Origin: an uncultured Eubacteriales bacterium
Lineage (GTDB): Bacteria > Bacillota > Clostridia > Oscillospirales > CAG-382
Assembly (NCBI GenBank): GCA_934502885.1
Contig: CAKSUT010000006.1
Location: forward strand, 88,616 to 152,615
Reading direction: 5' to 3'
Length of the DNA: 64,000 bases
The notes below the pieces were generated by a model that saw only the letters and a program-made list of their open reading frames with translations, ran no database searches and was not told the origin of the DNA. Shown piece after piece: positions 49,357-57,084 of the stretch; position 1 is the first letter of the stretch, and each line of letters begins with the position of its first letter. Both the position numbers and the translations under genes were made by a program.

Positions 49357-50190
49357 ATGGGTAAATTCGATAATGTTATAATCGTCTCCGACATCGACGG
49401 CACTTTTCTCGACAGCCGGGGAAAGCTTGTTCCGAGAAACCTCGAAGCCGTGCGGTATCTTAAAAAGAACGGCGGTCACTTCACCGTTGCGACCGGTCGT
49501 GAGGCGTTCCTCATACCCCCGGCGATACCCGAGATTGCAAGCATCGCAAACGCTCCCATTATCGGCTGTAACGGTGCGTACCTTTACGACTTTGCAACCG
49601 ACACCTTTGTTCGTGAGATTTTCCTCGACGACGAAGCGGCATTCGAGCTTGTTTGCGGCGTTGAGAAAGAGTTCAGCGACGACGAGAAAGTCGGTATACG
49701 CATATCCGCAGACAGTGTGGAGTATGTCAACCGTGACCTTAAGTGTTTCGATTGCTTCAAGAAATTTGACGGACGCCACGTCGTAACCTCTCTCGATAAA
49801 GTTCCCCGAGGTCACTGGCACAAGATAGCCTTTGAGAGTACGCCCGACAGAGTGGAAAAAATACGCAAATACGTTCTCTCGGTCGATTGCGGAAAGTTTA
49901 CATACATGCTTGCGTGTCCGACTATATTCGAAGTACAGTCTCCGTTCGGAACGAAAGGCTCAATGCTTTCGGAGCTGAAAGGGTGTCTCGGCAACGAGAA
50001 CGCCGTAATATACGCCATAGGCGACTACGAAAACGACGAAATAATGCTTAGATCCGCCGACAGGAGCGCAACTCCCTCAAACGGACTCGACAGTCTTAAG
50101 AAGATACCGAATATAATCGTCGTCGGCACAAACGACGGCGGTGCTATAGCCGACCTAATCGAAATTGCCGAAAAGGAACAGGCAAAGTAA
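49357..50190 (+). CDS. HAD-IIB (Cof-type) phosphatase
   Basis: The product is a 277-residue soluble haloacid-dehalogenase-superfamily hydrolase acting on small phosphorylated metabolites. Motif I is IVSDIDGTFLDSRGKL (nucleophile Asp near residue 11), motif II TVATGR, motif III a Lys in the FGTKGSML region, and motif IV AIGDYENDEIMLRSAD. The cap between residues ~85 and 200 is of the C2B alpha/beta type. Substrate is not predictable. The AAAGGA site lies unusually far (13 nt) from the ATG. It is 37 bp past the pseudouridine synthase. Confidence 0.92.
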   Translation: MGKFDNVIIVSDIDGTFLDSRGKLVPRNLEAVRYLKKNGGHFTVATGREAFLIPPAIPEIASIANAPIIGCNGAYLYDFATDTFVREIFLDDEAAFELVCGVEKEFSDDEKVGIRISADSVEYVNRDLKCFDCFKKFDGRHVVTSLDKVPRGHWHKIAFESTPDRVEKIRKYVLSVDCGKFTYMLACPTIFEVQSPFGTKGSMLSELKGCLGNENAVIYAIGDYENDEIMLRSADRSATPSNGLDSLKKIPNIIVVGTNDGGAIADLIEIAEKEQAK

Positions 50191-50275
50191 ATTATCGGTG
50201 CAAATGCGCTTGCGCTCCCGCGCATTTTCACTGCTTCAACATAGGAGCGTAAATCTTAAGAAGGGTTGCAAAAAA

Positions 50276-51118
50276 ATGGACAAGACAAAGCTTTCACATC
50301 TCTCCTCGATCGCCAACGAAATACGCAAGGGCGCACTCACGGCGGTCTACAGCGGCAAGTCCGGTCATCCCGGCGGCTCACTGAGCATTGCCGACATTCT
50401 CGCCTACCTCTACTTTGAGGAAATGAACGTCGATCCCAAGAACCCGAAGAACCCCGACAGAGACAGATTCGTTCTCAGCAAGGGTCACGCCTGCCCGGCA
50501 CTTTACGCCGCACTTGCGCTCAAGGGCTTCTTCCCCGTCGAAGAGCTTAAGACTTTCCGTAAGCTCGGAAGCTTTCTTCAGGGTCATCCCGACATGAAGC
50601 ACACTCCCGGCATCGACATGAGCTCCGGCTCTCTCGGACAGGGTATCTCCGCAGCGTGCGGCATGGCTCTTTCCGGCAAGATCTCCGAGAAGAACTACAG
50701 AGTCTGGACAATTCTCGGCGACGGCGAGTGCGAAGAGGGTCAGGTTTGGGAGGCGGCTATGTTTGCGGCTCACTACAAGCTCAACAATCTCTGCGCTTTC
50801 ATCGACTTCAACGGACTTCAGATTGACGGCGACGTAAGACAGGTCATGAACCCCACGCCTCTTGACGAGAAGTTCCGTGCGTTCGGCTGGAACGTCGTAT
50901 GTATCGACGGTCACAATTTTGAAGAAATCGAAGAGGCGGTCGAGGCGGCGAAGAACTCCGCCCTCCCCACGGCGGTAATCGCAAAGACAATAAAGGGCAA
51001 AGGCGTTTCATTTATGGAGAACGAAGCCGGCTGGCACGGAAACGCACCGAACGAAGAGCAGTACAAGACAGGCATGGCTGACCTTGCAAAGCTCGACGTC
51101 GAAGTAACAGTAGGTTAA
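50276..51118 (+). CDS. transketolase, N-terminal subunit
   Basis: This is the thiamine-diphosphate-binding half of a split transketolase (pentose phosphate pathway and sugar interconversion). The product has 280 residues. It contains SGHPGGSLSIADILAYLYF, DRFVLSKGHACPALYAAL, GSLGQGISAACGMAL and the ThDP/Mg motif GDGECEEGQVWEAAM...FIDFNGLQIDG. ATG at 50276 follows an AAGGGTTGC region. The partner subunit begins 15 bp downstream. Split transketolases are common in Clostridia and may also serve as DXS-like or sugar-transfer enzymes; canonical transketolase is most likely. Confidence 0.95.
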   Translation: MDKTKLSHLSSIANEIRKGALTAVYSGKSGHPGGSLSIADILAYLYFEEMNVDPKNPKNPDRDRFVLSKGHACPALYAALALKGFFPVEELKTFRKLGSFLQGHPDMKHTPGIDMSSGSLGQGISAACGMALSGKISEKNYRVWTILGDGECEEGQVWEAAMFAAHYKLNNLCAFIDFNGLQIDGDVRQVMNPTPLDEKFRAFGWNVVCIDGHNFEEIEEAVEAAKNSALPTAVIAKTIKGKGVSFMENEAGWHGNAPNEEQYKTGMADLAKLDVEVTVG

Positions 51119-51133
51119 GGGAGGACGTAAAAA

Positions 51134-52075
51134 ATGGCAGATATGATAGCAACAAGAGAAGCCTACGGCGAGGCTCTTGCCGAGTTCGGCGCAAAATACG
51201 ATATAGTGGTTCTCGATGCGGACCTTTCCAAGTCCACGAAAACCGCAACCTTCCTTAAGAAGTACCCCGAGAGATTCTTCAACTGCGGTATATCCGAGGC
51301 TAATATGATCTCGGTTGCGGCAGGTATCGCAACCACCGGCAAGACTGTTTTCGCAAGCTCCTTTGCGATGTTTGCGGCAGGCCGCGCCTTTGAGCAGGTA
51401 AGAAACTCCGTCGGTTATCCGCACCTCAACGTAAAAATCGGCGCAACACACGCAGGTCTTTCGGTCGGCGAGGACGGCGCAACCCATCAGTGCAACGAGG
51501 ACATCGGACTCATGCGCACAATTCCGGGAATGGTAGTCATAAACCCGGCGGACGCCACCGAGGCAAGAGCGGCAGTTGAATCGGCAATACTTCATGACGG
51601 TCCGGTTTACATGAGATTCGGTCGTCTCGGAGTTCCGGTTCTCTTCGATAAGGAAACCTACAAATTCGAGATAGGCAAGGGCGTCAAGCTCTGCGACGGA
51701 GAGGACGTAACGCTTGTCGGCACCGGCATCATGGTCGCCGAAGCACTCAAGGCAAGAGAAATTCTCGCCTCCGAGGGTATCTCCGCAAGAGTTATCAACA
51801 TTCACACGATAAAGCCCATAGACAAGGAAATTCTCACTGCGGCGGCAAGAGAGACAGGTGCTATCGTCACAGCTGAGGAACACAACATAATAGGCGGTCT
51901 CGGCAGTGCCGTTTGCGAAGCAGTGTCCGAAACCTGCCCCGTACCGGTACTCAGAGTCGGCGTCGAAGACGTATTCGGCTGTTCCGCACCGGCAAAGGAG
52001 GTCCTCAAGGCTTACGGTCTTACCGCCGAGAACATAGCCGCAAAGGCAAAGGCGGCGGTTGCGCTCAAAAAGTAA
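51134..52075 (+). CDS. transketolase, C-terminal subunit
   Basis: This is the pyrimidine-binding and C-terminal half of the split transketolase. The product has 313 residues. Key stretches are DIVVLDADLSKSTKTATF, FFNCGISEANMISVAAGIA with the catalytic Glu, FAMFAAGRAFEQVRNSV, HAGLSVGEDGATHQ and the C-terminal domain IIGGLGSAVCEAVSE. GGGAGG precedes the ATG. It forms an operon with the N-terminal subunit and is closed by the terminator at 52102-52134. Confidence 0.95.
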   Translation: MADMIATREAYGEALAEFGAKYDIVVLDADLSKSTKTATFLKKYPERFFNCGISEANMISVAAGIATTGKTVFASSFAMFAAGRAFEQVRNSVGYPHLNVKIGATHAGLSVGEDGATHQCNEDIGLMRTIPGMVVINPADATEARAAVESAILHDGPVYMRFGRLGVPVLFDKETYKFEIGKGVKLCDGEDVTLVGTGIMVAEALKAREILASEGISARVINIHTIKPIDKEILTAAARETGAIVTAEEHNIIGGLGSAVCEAVSETCPVPVLRVGVEDVFGCSAPAKEVLKAYGLTAENIAAKAKAAVALKK

Positions 52076-52101
52076 TACAACAAATGCCAAATAGGTATGG
52101 T

Positions 52102-52134
52102 AAAAAAGGGGAGAATAAAATCTCCCCTTTTTTC
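52102..52134 (+). terminator. terminator after the transketolase genes
   Basis: AAAAGGGGAGA-ATAAAA-TCTCCCCTTTTTT, a perfect stem followed by T-tract. Confidence 0.92.
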
Positions 52135-52665
52135 GGCTGTGTTTTCACTCCGCTGACTGTCCGTTGTTCCGACGAAGTCGGATTTCGATAAATTCTGAAA
52201 AAACTGCGGACATGCGCCGCAGTTTTTTCTCCTGTAAATTTGCGAGTACAGAGAAGGCGCGCAAAGCGAGACGCCTCAAGCGAGGTGCGAACGAACGAAT
52301 TTGCGAGGGGGATAACATAAGGGGGAGTGCGGACTCCCCCTTGTGCGTTTATTTTTATTTTATTTGCATCCGCACTTGTTGTTTCCGCCTGTGTTCGCTC
52401 CGCCTACGTTCGTTCCGTTGCTCCGACGAAGTCGGATTCCAATAAATTCTGAAAAAACAGGGGGCATGTACCACTGTTTTTTCTCCTGTAGATTTGCGAG
52501 TGCAGAGAAGGCGAGCAAAGCGAGACGCCTCAAGCGAGGTGCGAACGTACAAATCTGCGAGGGGGATAACATAAGGGGGAGTGCGAACTCCCCCTTGTGC
52601 ATTACTTACATCCGCACTTGTTGTTTCCGCCTGTGTTCGCTCCGCCAACGTTCGTTCCGTTGCAG
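52135..52665. repeat. tandem ~245-bp repeat that includes the 3' end of the Cys-rich gene
   Basis: A unit of about 245 bp runs from the last codons of the Cys-rich gene (52611-52663) to 52366, and is repeated with more divergence from ~52365 to ~52135. Each unit contains the coding tail NGTNVGGANTGGNNKCGC, a GAAAAAACnG...CnGTTTTTTC hairpin, a GC-rich segment and a GGGGGATAACATAAGGGGGAGTnCG...CTCCCCCTT hairpin. In the downstream units the coding tail is no longer attached to a gene. The GGGGGATAAC...CTCCCCCTT block recurs at 55806-55845. No gene was supported between 52135 and 52601. Confidence 0.82.
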
Positions 52666-53492
52666 CCCGTTGAAGAGCAGCACGGAGGTGCGGGAGGACA
52701 GAAGTCGCTCATCGGGAAGGTCATGGACTTGAAGATCTCGCACGGATTCGTCGAATCGCCGGAAATATCGGGATCTTTCTCGGGTACGCAGTAGTCGAGT
52801 GCGTGTACGAGGATTGCGCACGGACGCTCCATTCTCACTACAGAGAAGAGACCGAGGGTGATATAGAGGTTCTTCGTGCCGTAGTTGTCGGTGAGTCCCT
52901 GTACAGAGTTGCTGACATTCTCGGGAATCTGGCAGCACTCGCAGCAGCAGCAACCGTAGTTGTACGCTCTGTCAACAAGCTTTACACCGAGACTTACGGG
53001 AGGCGCAACCTCAAGCACTACCTTCGGGAGATTTGTCTTGTAGTCGCCGCCGCTCGAGCAGTCGCAGCATACGCCGTTGTTGAAGCGGTCTGACGTGAAG
53101 ATGCTTACGCTTCCCTCTCCGCCGTAGAGAACGAGGTTCTTGTCGTATACGGCGATACCGCAGAATTCCGTTCCTCTGTTGCCGGGAATGCAAGCCTCAA
53201 ACACTATCTTGAAGTAGTAGCGGACGTTTACGGAGTAGTAACCTCTGTTGAAAGCCACCTCGTTTACCGTGATACAAGCCCAGAGAACCTCTGCACTCTT
53301 TACACGGATGTTGTTTGCGCGGTCGATTGCCTCCTGACCGCATTCGTTGACGAACACACGGAGATCTTCGAGACATTCCTTGATTCTTACGGAGTCGTAG
53401 ATCTTGTCTGTGCTTATGCATGTACCGCACTCCACGCCGGAATTATTCGAGAGCCCGAGTACGCCGCAGATAGAGTTATTCTTTTCGGACAT
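52602..53492 (-). CDS. Cys-rich protein of unknown function (clostridial family)
   Basis: The product has 296 residues with many cysteines, several clustered (CCDCSSGG, YGCCCCECCQ, CPPAPPCCSSTGC), and a Gly/Asn-rich tail ending NNKCGCK. The first ~200 residues contain well-ordered blocks (KIYDSVRIKECLEDLRVFV, VKSAEVLWACITVNEVAFN, YYSVNVRYYFKIVFEAC) that I recall from conserved, unnamed clostridial proteins. No signal peptide or membrane segment is seen. The Cys content recalls spore-coat or metal-binding proteins, but this is only a suggestion. ATG at 53492 has AAGGAGG upstream; a longer in-frame version lacks one. Its 3' end is part of a tandem repeat array. Confidence 0.8.
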   Translation of the reverse strand: MSEKNNSICGVLGLSNNSGVECGTCISTDKIYDSVRIKECLEDLRVFVNECGQEAIDRANNIRVKSAEVLWACITVNEVAFNRGYYSVNVRYYFKIVFEACIPGNRGTEFCGIAVYDKNLVLYGGEGSVSIFTSDRFNNGVCCDCSSGGDYKTNLPKVVLEVAPPVSLGVKLVDRAYNYGCCCCECCQIPENVSNSVQGLTDNYGTKNLYITLGLFSVVRMERPCAILVHALDYCVPEKDPDISGDSTNPCEIFKSMTFPMSDFCPPAPPCCSSTGCNGTNVGGANTGGNNKCGCK

Positions 53493-53658
53493 ATCAATAT
53501 CCTCCTTGGCATATTGCCTTCTGTGATTGTTCGTATTGAAAAGCGACGTATGTCGGCGCACCGTGAGTACCGCACCTCCGATACCGCTTCTCTGATACTA
53601 ATCTATGCCGCGGGGATTTTTTTGTTCACCGCAGTACTACCGCATTTTGCGATTTTTG

Positions 53659-53687
53659 TTGACAAAAGCGAGGTTTTGTTGTATAAT
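53659..53687 (+). promoter_or_regulatory. promoter of the DnaC-like gene
   Basis: Perfect TTGACA (53659-53664), 17-nt spacer, TATAAT (53682-53687), 30 bp before the start codon and diverging from the Cys-rich gene. Confidence 0.88.
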
Positions 53688-53717
53688 CATAATGGAAAGA
53701 TATCTTTGGAGGTCATT

Positions 53718-54725
53718 ATGGCATATTCGGCTGATGTAATCAAAAAAGTGATGGATGAGTTCGATAAGAAACGCCGTGCGGCGCAGGAGACCGCTGACGT
53801 AAAGCGTGCGGAGCTTCACGAGAAAGTGCCCGGGGTCGCACAGATAGACGAGGTTCTCGCTTCAACAGGGCTTCGTGTGTACAAAGCGGCTCTGGACGGC
53901 GGTGCTGTCGGTGCGGAAATTGAGCGAATGAAGGCGGAAAACGCCGATATACGTGCCATGCGCACGGAGCTTCTCAAAAAAGCCGGCTACTCTGCCGACT
54001 ACTCCGACGTAAAATACGAGTGTCCGTTGTGTTCCGACACCGGATACTTAGGAATAAAGCCGTGCGAATGCTTCAAAAAGGCTCTCGTAAAGGAAGCGTT
54101 TCTTTCGGCAGGACTCGGAAGCGTACTCACAAACCAGACTTTCGACAACTTCGATCTCTCCCTCTATTCCGACGAAAAGGACTCGCGCGGCGTGTCGGCA
54201 AGAGGGGTTATGCGCTACATACTCTCCGAGTCGAAAAAGTACGCCGATGGCTTCAGAAGTGCGGAGAAGCGTGACAATCTCTTCTTCTTCGGCGCGACGG
54301 GACTCGGCAAGACCCACCTCTCCACCGCCATAGCAAAAAGAGTCATTGAGGAGGGAATGAGCGTCGTCTACGACACGGCGCAGAGCATAATCCGCACCTT
54401 CGAGGCAAAGCGTTTCTCGCCGGGGAACGTCTCGGACAGCATAGACACGTCAAAATACTTTGACTGCGACCTTCTTATAATCGACGATCTCGGAGCGGAA
54501 TTCCGCAACAGCTTCACGATAACGGTGCTGTATGATCTTCTCAACACACGCATCTGCACGGGCAAAGCCATGATTATAAGCGGCAATTTCGACTCGTCAA
54601 ACGGCGTTGCGAAGCTTTACGACGAGAGAATTTCCTCGCGCATACTCGGAGAGTTCCGAAGCTTCCGCTTTATCGGCGAGGATATACGCCTTGCCGGACG
54701 AAGCCATAAGGTGAAAGGCTCATGA
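53718..54725 (+). CDS. DnaC/DnaI-like ATPase (helicase-loader type)
   Basis: This is a 335-residue AAA+ ATPase. The N-terminal ~110 residues are helical and charged, followed by a Cys-knuckle (YECPLCSDTGYLGIKPCEC), the zinc site characteristic of DnaI-type loaders. Walker A is FGATGLGKTHLSTAIA, Walker B DLLIIDDLGAE, then the sensor region IISGNFDSSNGVAKLYDERISSRI. It most likely loads the replicative helicase, in the manner of DnaI/DnaC; an IstB-like transposon helper is less likely given the Cys-knuckle and the context. ATG at 53718 is preceded by GGAGG. It overlaps the next gene by 4 bp. Confidence 0.9.
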   Translation: MAYSADVIKKVMDEFDKKRRAAQETADVKRAELHEKVPGVAQIDEVLASTGLRVYKAALDGGAVGAEIERMKAENADIRAMRTELLKKAGYSADYSDVKYECPLCSDTGYLGIKPCECFKKALVKEAFLSAGLGSVLTNQTFDNFDLSLYSDEKDSRGVSARGVMRYILSESKKYADGFRSAEKRDNLFFFGATGLGKTHLSTAIAKRVIEEGMSVVYDTAQSIIRTFEAKRFSPGNVSDSIDTSKYFDCDLLIIDDLGAEFRNSFTITVLYDLLNTRICTGKAMIISGNFDSSNGVAKLYDERISSRILGEFRSFRFIGEDIRLAGRSHKVKGS

Positions 54726-55348
54726 GTATCGAGTACTGCGACGTAAAAACTCACTACGACGCTCTTGTTGACGAGGGCAACGACCCGGTATACGACGGCG
54801 AAGAGCTTCGGAAATATATGGACAAGTGGGACGGAGACGCGTTTCTCGAAAAGCTCGCTCTCGGTCACACGCGTGACAAAGACCTATTCGAGGTAGGAGT
54901 CGGCACAGGCAGACTCGCGGTGCGGACAGCACCTCTCGCTAAAAGCTTCACCGGAATAGACCTCTCTCCGAAATCAGTAAAGCGAGCGGAGGAGAACCTC
55001 GTCAATTTTGCCGGAGTCACCGATGCCGTTCTTATTTGCGGCGATTTTCTCGGCTATACGGCGGAGTGCGGCGAAAGATACGACGTTGTTTACTCGTCGC
55101 TCACCTTCATGCACATAGAGGACAAAAAGGCGGCAATTGACGGCGCATCAAGGCTTTTGCGTCGCGGCGGTCGGTTTGTGCTGTCGATATCGAAAAGTAC
55201 AGACCTCTTTCTCAAATGCGGAAACCGAACCCTTTCGCTTTACCCGGACAGTCTCGCCGCAACTCTCTCTCTCATGCGTGCCGCCGGACTTTCCGTGTCG
55301 GTGACGGGGGCGGAGAATGCTCATATAGCGGTGGGAGAGAAGAAATAA
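54722..55348 (+). CDS. class I SAM-dependent methyltransferase
   Basis: This is a 208-residue soluble methyltransferase. Motif I is LFEVGVGTGRLAV, motif II GIDLSPKSV, then a DFLGY acidic loop and motif IV YDVVYSSLTFMHIEDK, with LLRRGGRFVLSI downstream. The substrate is unknown. It overlaps the DnaC-like gene by 4 bases (ATGA), so the two are translationally coupled; the reason for that pairing is unclear. After its stop codon an intergenic repeat region begins. Confidence 0.88.
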   Translation: MSIEYCDVKTHYDALVDEGNDPVYDGEELRKYMDKWDGDAFLEKLALGHTRDKDLFEVGVGTGRLAVRTAPLAKSFTGIDLSPKSVKRAEENLVNFAGVTDAVLICGDFLGYTAECGERYDVVYSSLTFMHIEDKKAAIDGASRLLRRGGRFVLSISKSTDLFLKCGNRTLSLYPDSLAATLSLMRAAGLSVSVTGAENAHIAVGEKK

Positions 55349-55851
55349 TTGACAATTGATAATTGACGATTAAAGCGTTCGTCCGAGGTATTCTTTTTTC
55401 GGTGAACGGAGTATTGCGGCAAGGGAAGCTTTGCATTTTCTCAATTTGGCGTCGCCGCTCTTTCGGCACAACAGAATATAAATTTAAGGGGAAGCGCAAA
55501 CTCCCCCTTTTTTGTTATCCGTTATATTTGCGGTTGACGATTAATCGAATTGCGAAGCTTTTTGATGCGAACGTGCCGCTTCCGTCGTCCTTTTTTCCGC
55601 CGCAGGCGGAATATTATCTATTCCGAAAAATTCTTATTCATTGCAAAAGCATTTAGCTTTCGCAATGAATATTGACATGCGCCACGAATTTTTCACCTTT
55701 AGATTCGCAAAAACGTGAGCTTTTGGCGCGAGCGAACGAATCTGCTTTCGCAAGGAATAACGAAGTTTTTCCTTGCGAGGACGTCGCTTGCCGACGTCCT
55801 TAATGTGGGGGATAACGTAAGGGGGAGTGCGAACTCCCCCTTACGAATTAA
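55346..55851. repeat. intergenic repeat region (506 bp) with terminator-like hairpins
   Basis: The region starts with ATTGACAATTGATAATTGACGATTAA, related to the repeats near 38940. A GGGG...CTCCCCC hairpin with a TTTTTT tail (55487-55513) may terminate the preceding operon. From ~55700 it holds a GATTCGCAAAAACGTGAGC...GCGAGCGAACGAATCTGC stretch, a GGACGTCG...CGACGTCC stem, and the GGGGGATAACGTAAGGGGGAGTGCG...CTCCCCCTTACG hairpin (55806-55845) shared with the 52.1-52.6 kb array. No gene is supported here. Confidence 0.75.
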
Positions 55852-56766
55852 TCAAAGTGCTGTCTGCGTATCCGTCGGGTCTCCGTTTCTCGCAAGGTCA
55901 TACTCGTGCGACCAGTCAAGGTCACGGTACTTCTCCCCTCTCGGGTCGTTCTTTATGAAGTCCATGAGCATGTCGAGCATTTCCTCCGTCCACGTGTTGC
56001 GGTCGATCTGAGCCGTCGTGAACTTGTTCTGCGCTATCATCTCGAAGCCGAAGTCGTCCTTGACGTGAGTCTTTGCCGCACCGTCAACAACCTCCGCAAC
56101 GAGGTGTGACGGAATAAAGAGGACACCGCCGCCTGCGCCGAAAACGACGTCGCCCGGGAGGCATACCGCACCGCCGAAGTTTACGACCGAGTTAAAGCCG
56201 GTCATGACGAAATCACGGATGGGAGTGGGGTCGATGCCTCTGTAGTAAACCTGAACGCCCTCGACCTGCTTCATCTGCTCAACGTCGCGGACACCGCCCC
56301 AGATTACCGCGCCGCCGGTCTTGGTCTTGGTCTTTATCGCGGTCGTGAGGTTGCCGCCGACAAATGTCCCCTTGTAAATCTTGTCGAACATATCCGCAAC
56401 GACAACGTCGCCCTCGACAAGCGTGTCTATAACCCACTGATTGTAGTTTCCGTGTCTTCCCTCTTCGGCACCGATGGCGAACATCGTCTCGTGAAGATCG
56501 GGTCTTGTCGGGCAGAACGAACAGGTTACGGCGCGTCCTACAAGCTTTCTGCCGTCGTCATGAAGCGCGTGGAGCGGATTTACGCCGCCGCCGACAAACT
56601 GATTCTCGTAGCCCTTTACGAATATCGGCTTCCATACCTCCTCAAGAGTCATCTCGCAGAGCTTCTTCAGATATTTGTCCTCGACATAGGGACGACCGTC
56701 GGGAAGTCTCTCGCCCTTCCATTGCGGAGTGAGAGCTATTATCTCTTCTTTTACGTTAAAATGCAT
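55852..56766 (-). CDS. RraA-fold protein (HMG/CHA aldolase-like or dehydratase-like)
   Basis: The product is a 304-residue protein of the RraA/HMG-aldolase fold. Conserved stretches are LVGRAVTCSFCPTRPDL, DVVVADMFDKIYKGTFVGGNLTTAI, TGGAVIWGGVRDVEQM and PGDVVFGAGGGVLFIPS. The GGN...GGxRD pattern supplies the metal and phosphate/oxaloacetate site in aldolase members. It is longer than the ribonuclease-regulator RraA (about 160 residues), which favours an enzymatic role in sugar-acid breakdown. AAAGGAAG precedes the ATG. The gene follows uxaC on the same strand but has its own promoter region with a palindrome, and likely serves uronate/aldonate use. Confidence 0.85.
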   Translation of the reverse strand: MHFNVKEEIIALTPQWKGERLPDGRPYVEDKYLKKLCEMTLEEVWKPIFVKGYENQFVGGGVNPLHALHDDGRKLVGRAVTCSFCPTRPDLHETMFAIGAEEGRHGNYNQWVIDTLVEGDVVVADMFDKIYKGTFVGGNLTTAIKTKTKTGGAVIWGGVRDVEQMKQVEGVQVYYRGIDPTPIRDFVMTGFNSVVNFGGAVCLPGDVVFGAGGGVLFIPSHLVAEVVDGAAKTHVKDDFGFEMIAQNKFTTAQIDRNTWTEEMLDMLMDFIKNDPRGEKYRDLDWSHEYDLARNGDPTDTQTAL

Positions 56767-56834
56767 ATGTATCTTCCTTTCAAATATATTCGGTTCATCT
56801 TACATATTCTACCGCAAATATCCGAAGGTGTCAT

Positions 56835-56846
56835 CAAATATATTTG
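56835..56846. promoter_or_regulatory. CAAATATATTTG palindrome, candidate operator
   Basis: A perfect 12-bp palindrome lies ~70-80 bp upstream of the RraA-fold gene, overlapping the likely -35 zone. A weak TAGAAT -10 box reads on the minus strand near 56806-56811. Partial copies (CAAATATATTCGG at ~56775, TTCAAATATATCC at ~58693) occur near the RraA-fold and uxaC starts. This suggests a shared regulator, which is not present in the window as far as I can tell. Confidence 0.4.
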
Positions 56847-57029
56847 TGTATTTGCAAAAGATATTTGTTTTGCCGACTCAATACATTATCTCTCTGCCGT
56901 CAAGGAACACTCTGAAACGTCTCTCGTCAGCTCCGTCACGGAAAATAATCCGGAGTCGCTTTACGCATCTTTTCTCAATCTCCGTTTCGCACACCGCACC
57001 GCCTCTGACGGCAAGTACTCCGAACAAAG

Positions 57030-57060
57030 AAAAAACGGTGCGCCCGAAATGAGCGCACCG
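57030..57060 (-). terminator. terminator after uxaC
   Basis: On the minus strand CGGTGCGC pairs with GCGCACCG and is followed by TTTTTTC, 25 bp past the stop codon. Confidence 0.9.
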
Positions 57061-57084
57061 CATATTTGTATTCGAAAGTATAAA

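Noticed and set aside
52168..52600. CRISPR array
   Set aside because: Repeat units are ~245 bp, only two to three in number, without short regular spacers.
53718..54725. IstB transposon helper ATPase
   Set aside because: The Cys-knuckle N-terminal to the AAA+ domain, chromosomal promoter and absence of IstA favour a DnaI/DnaC-type loader.
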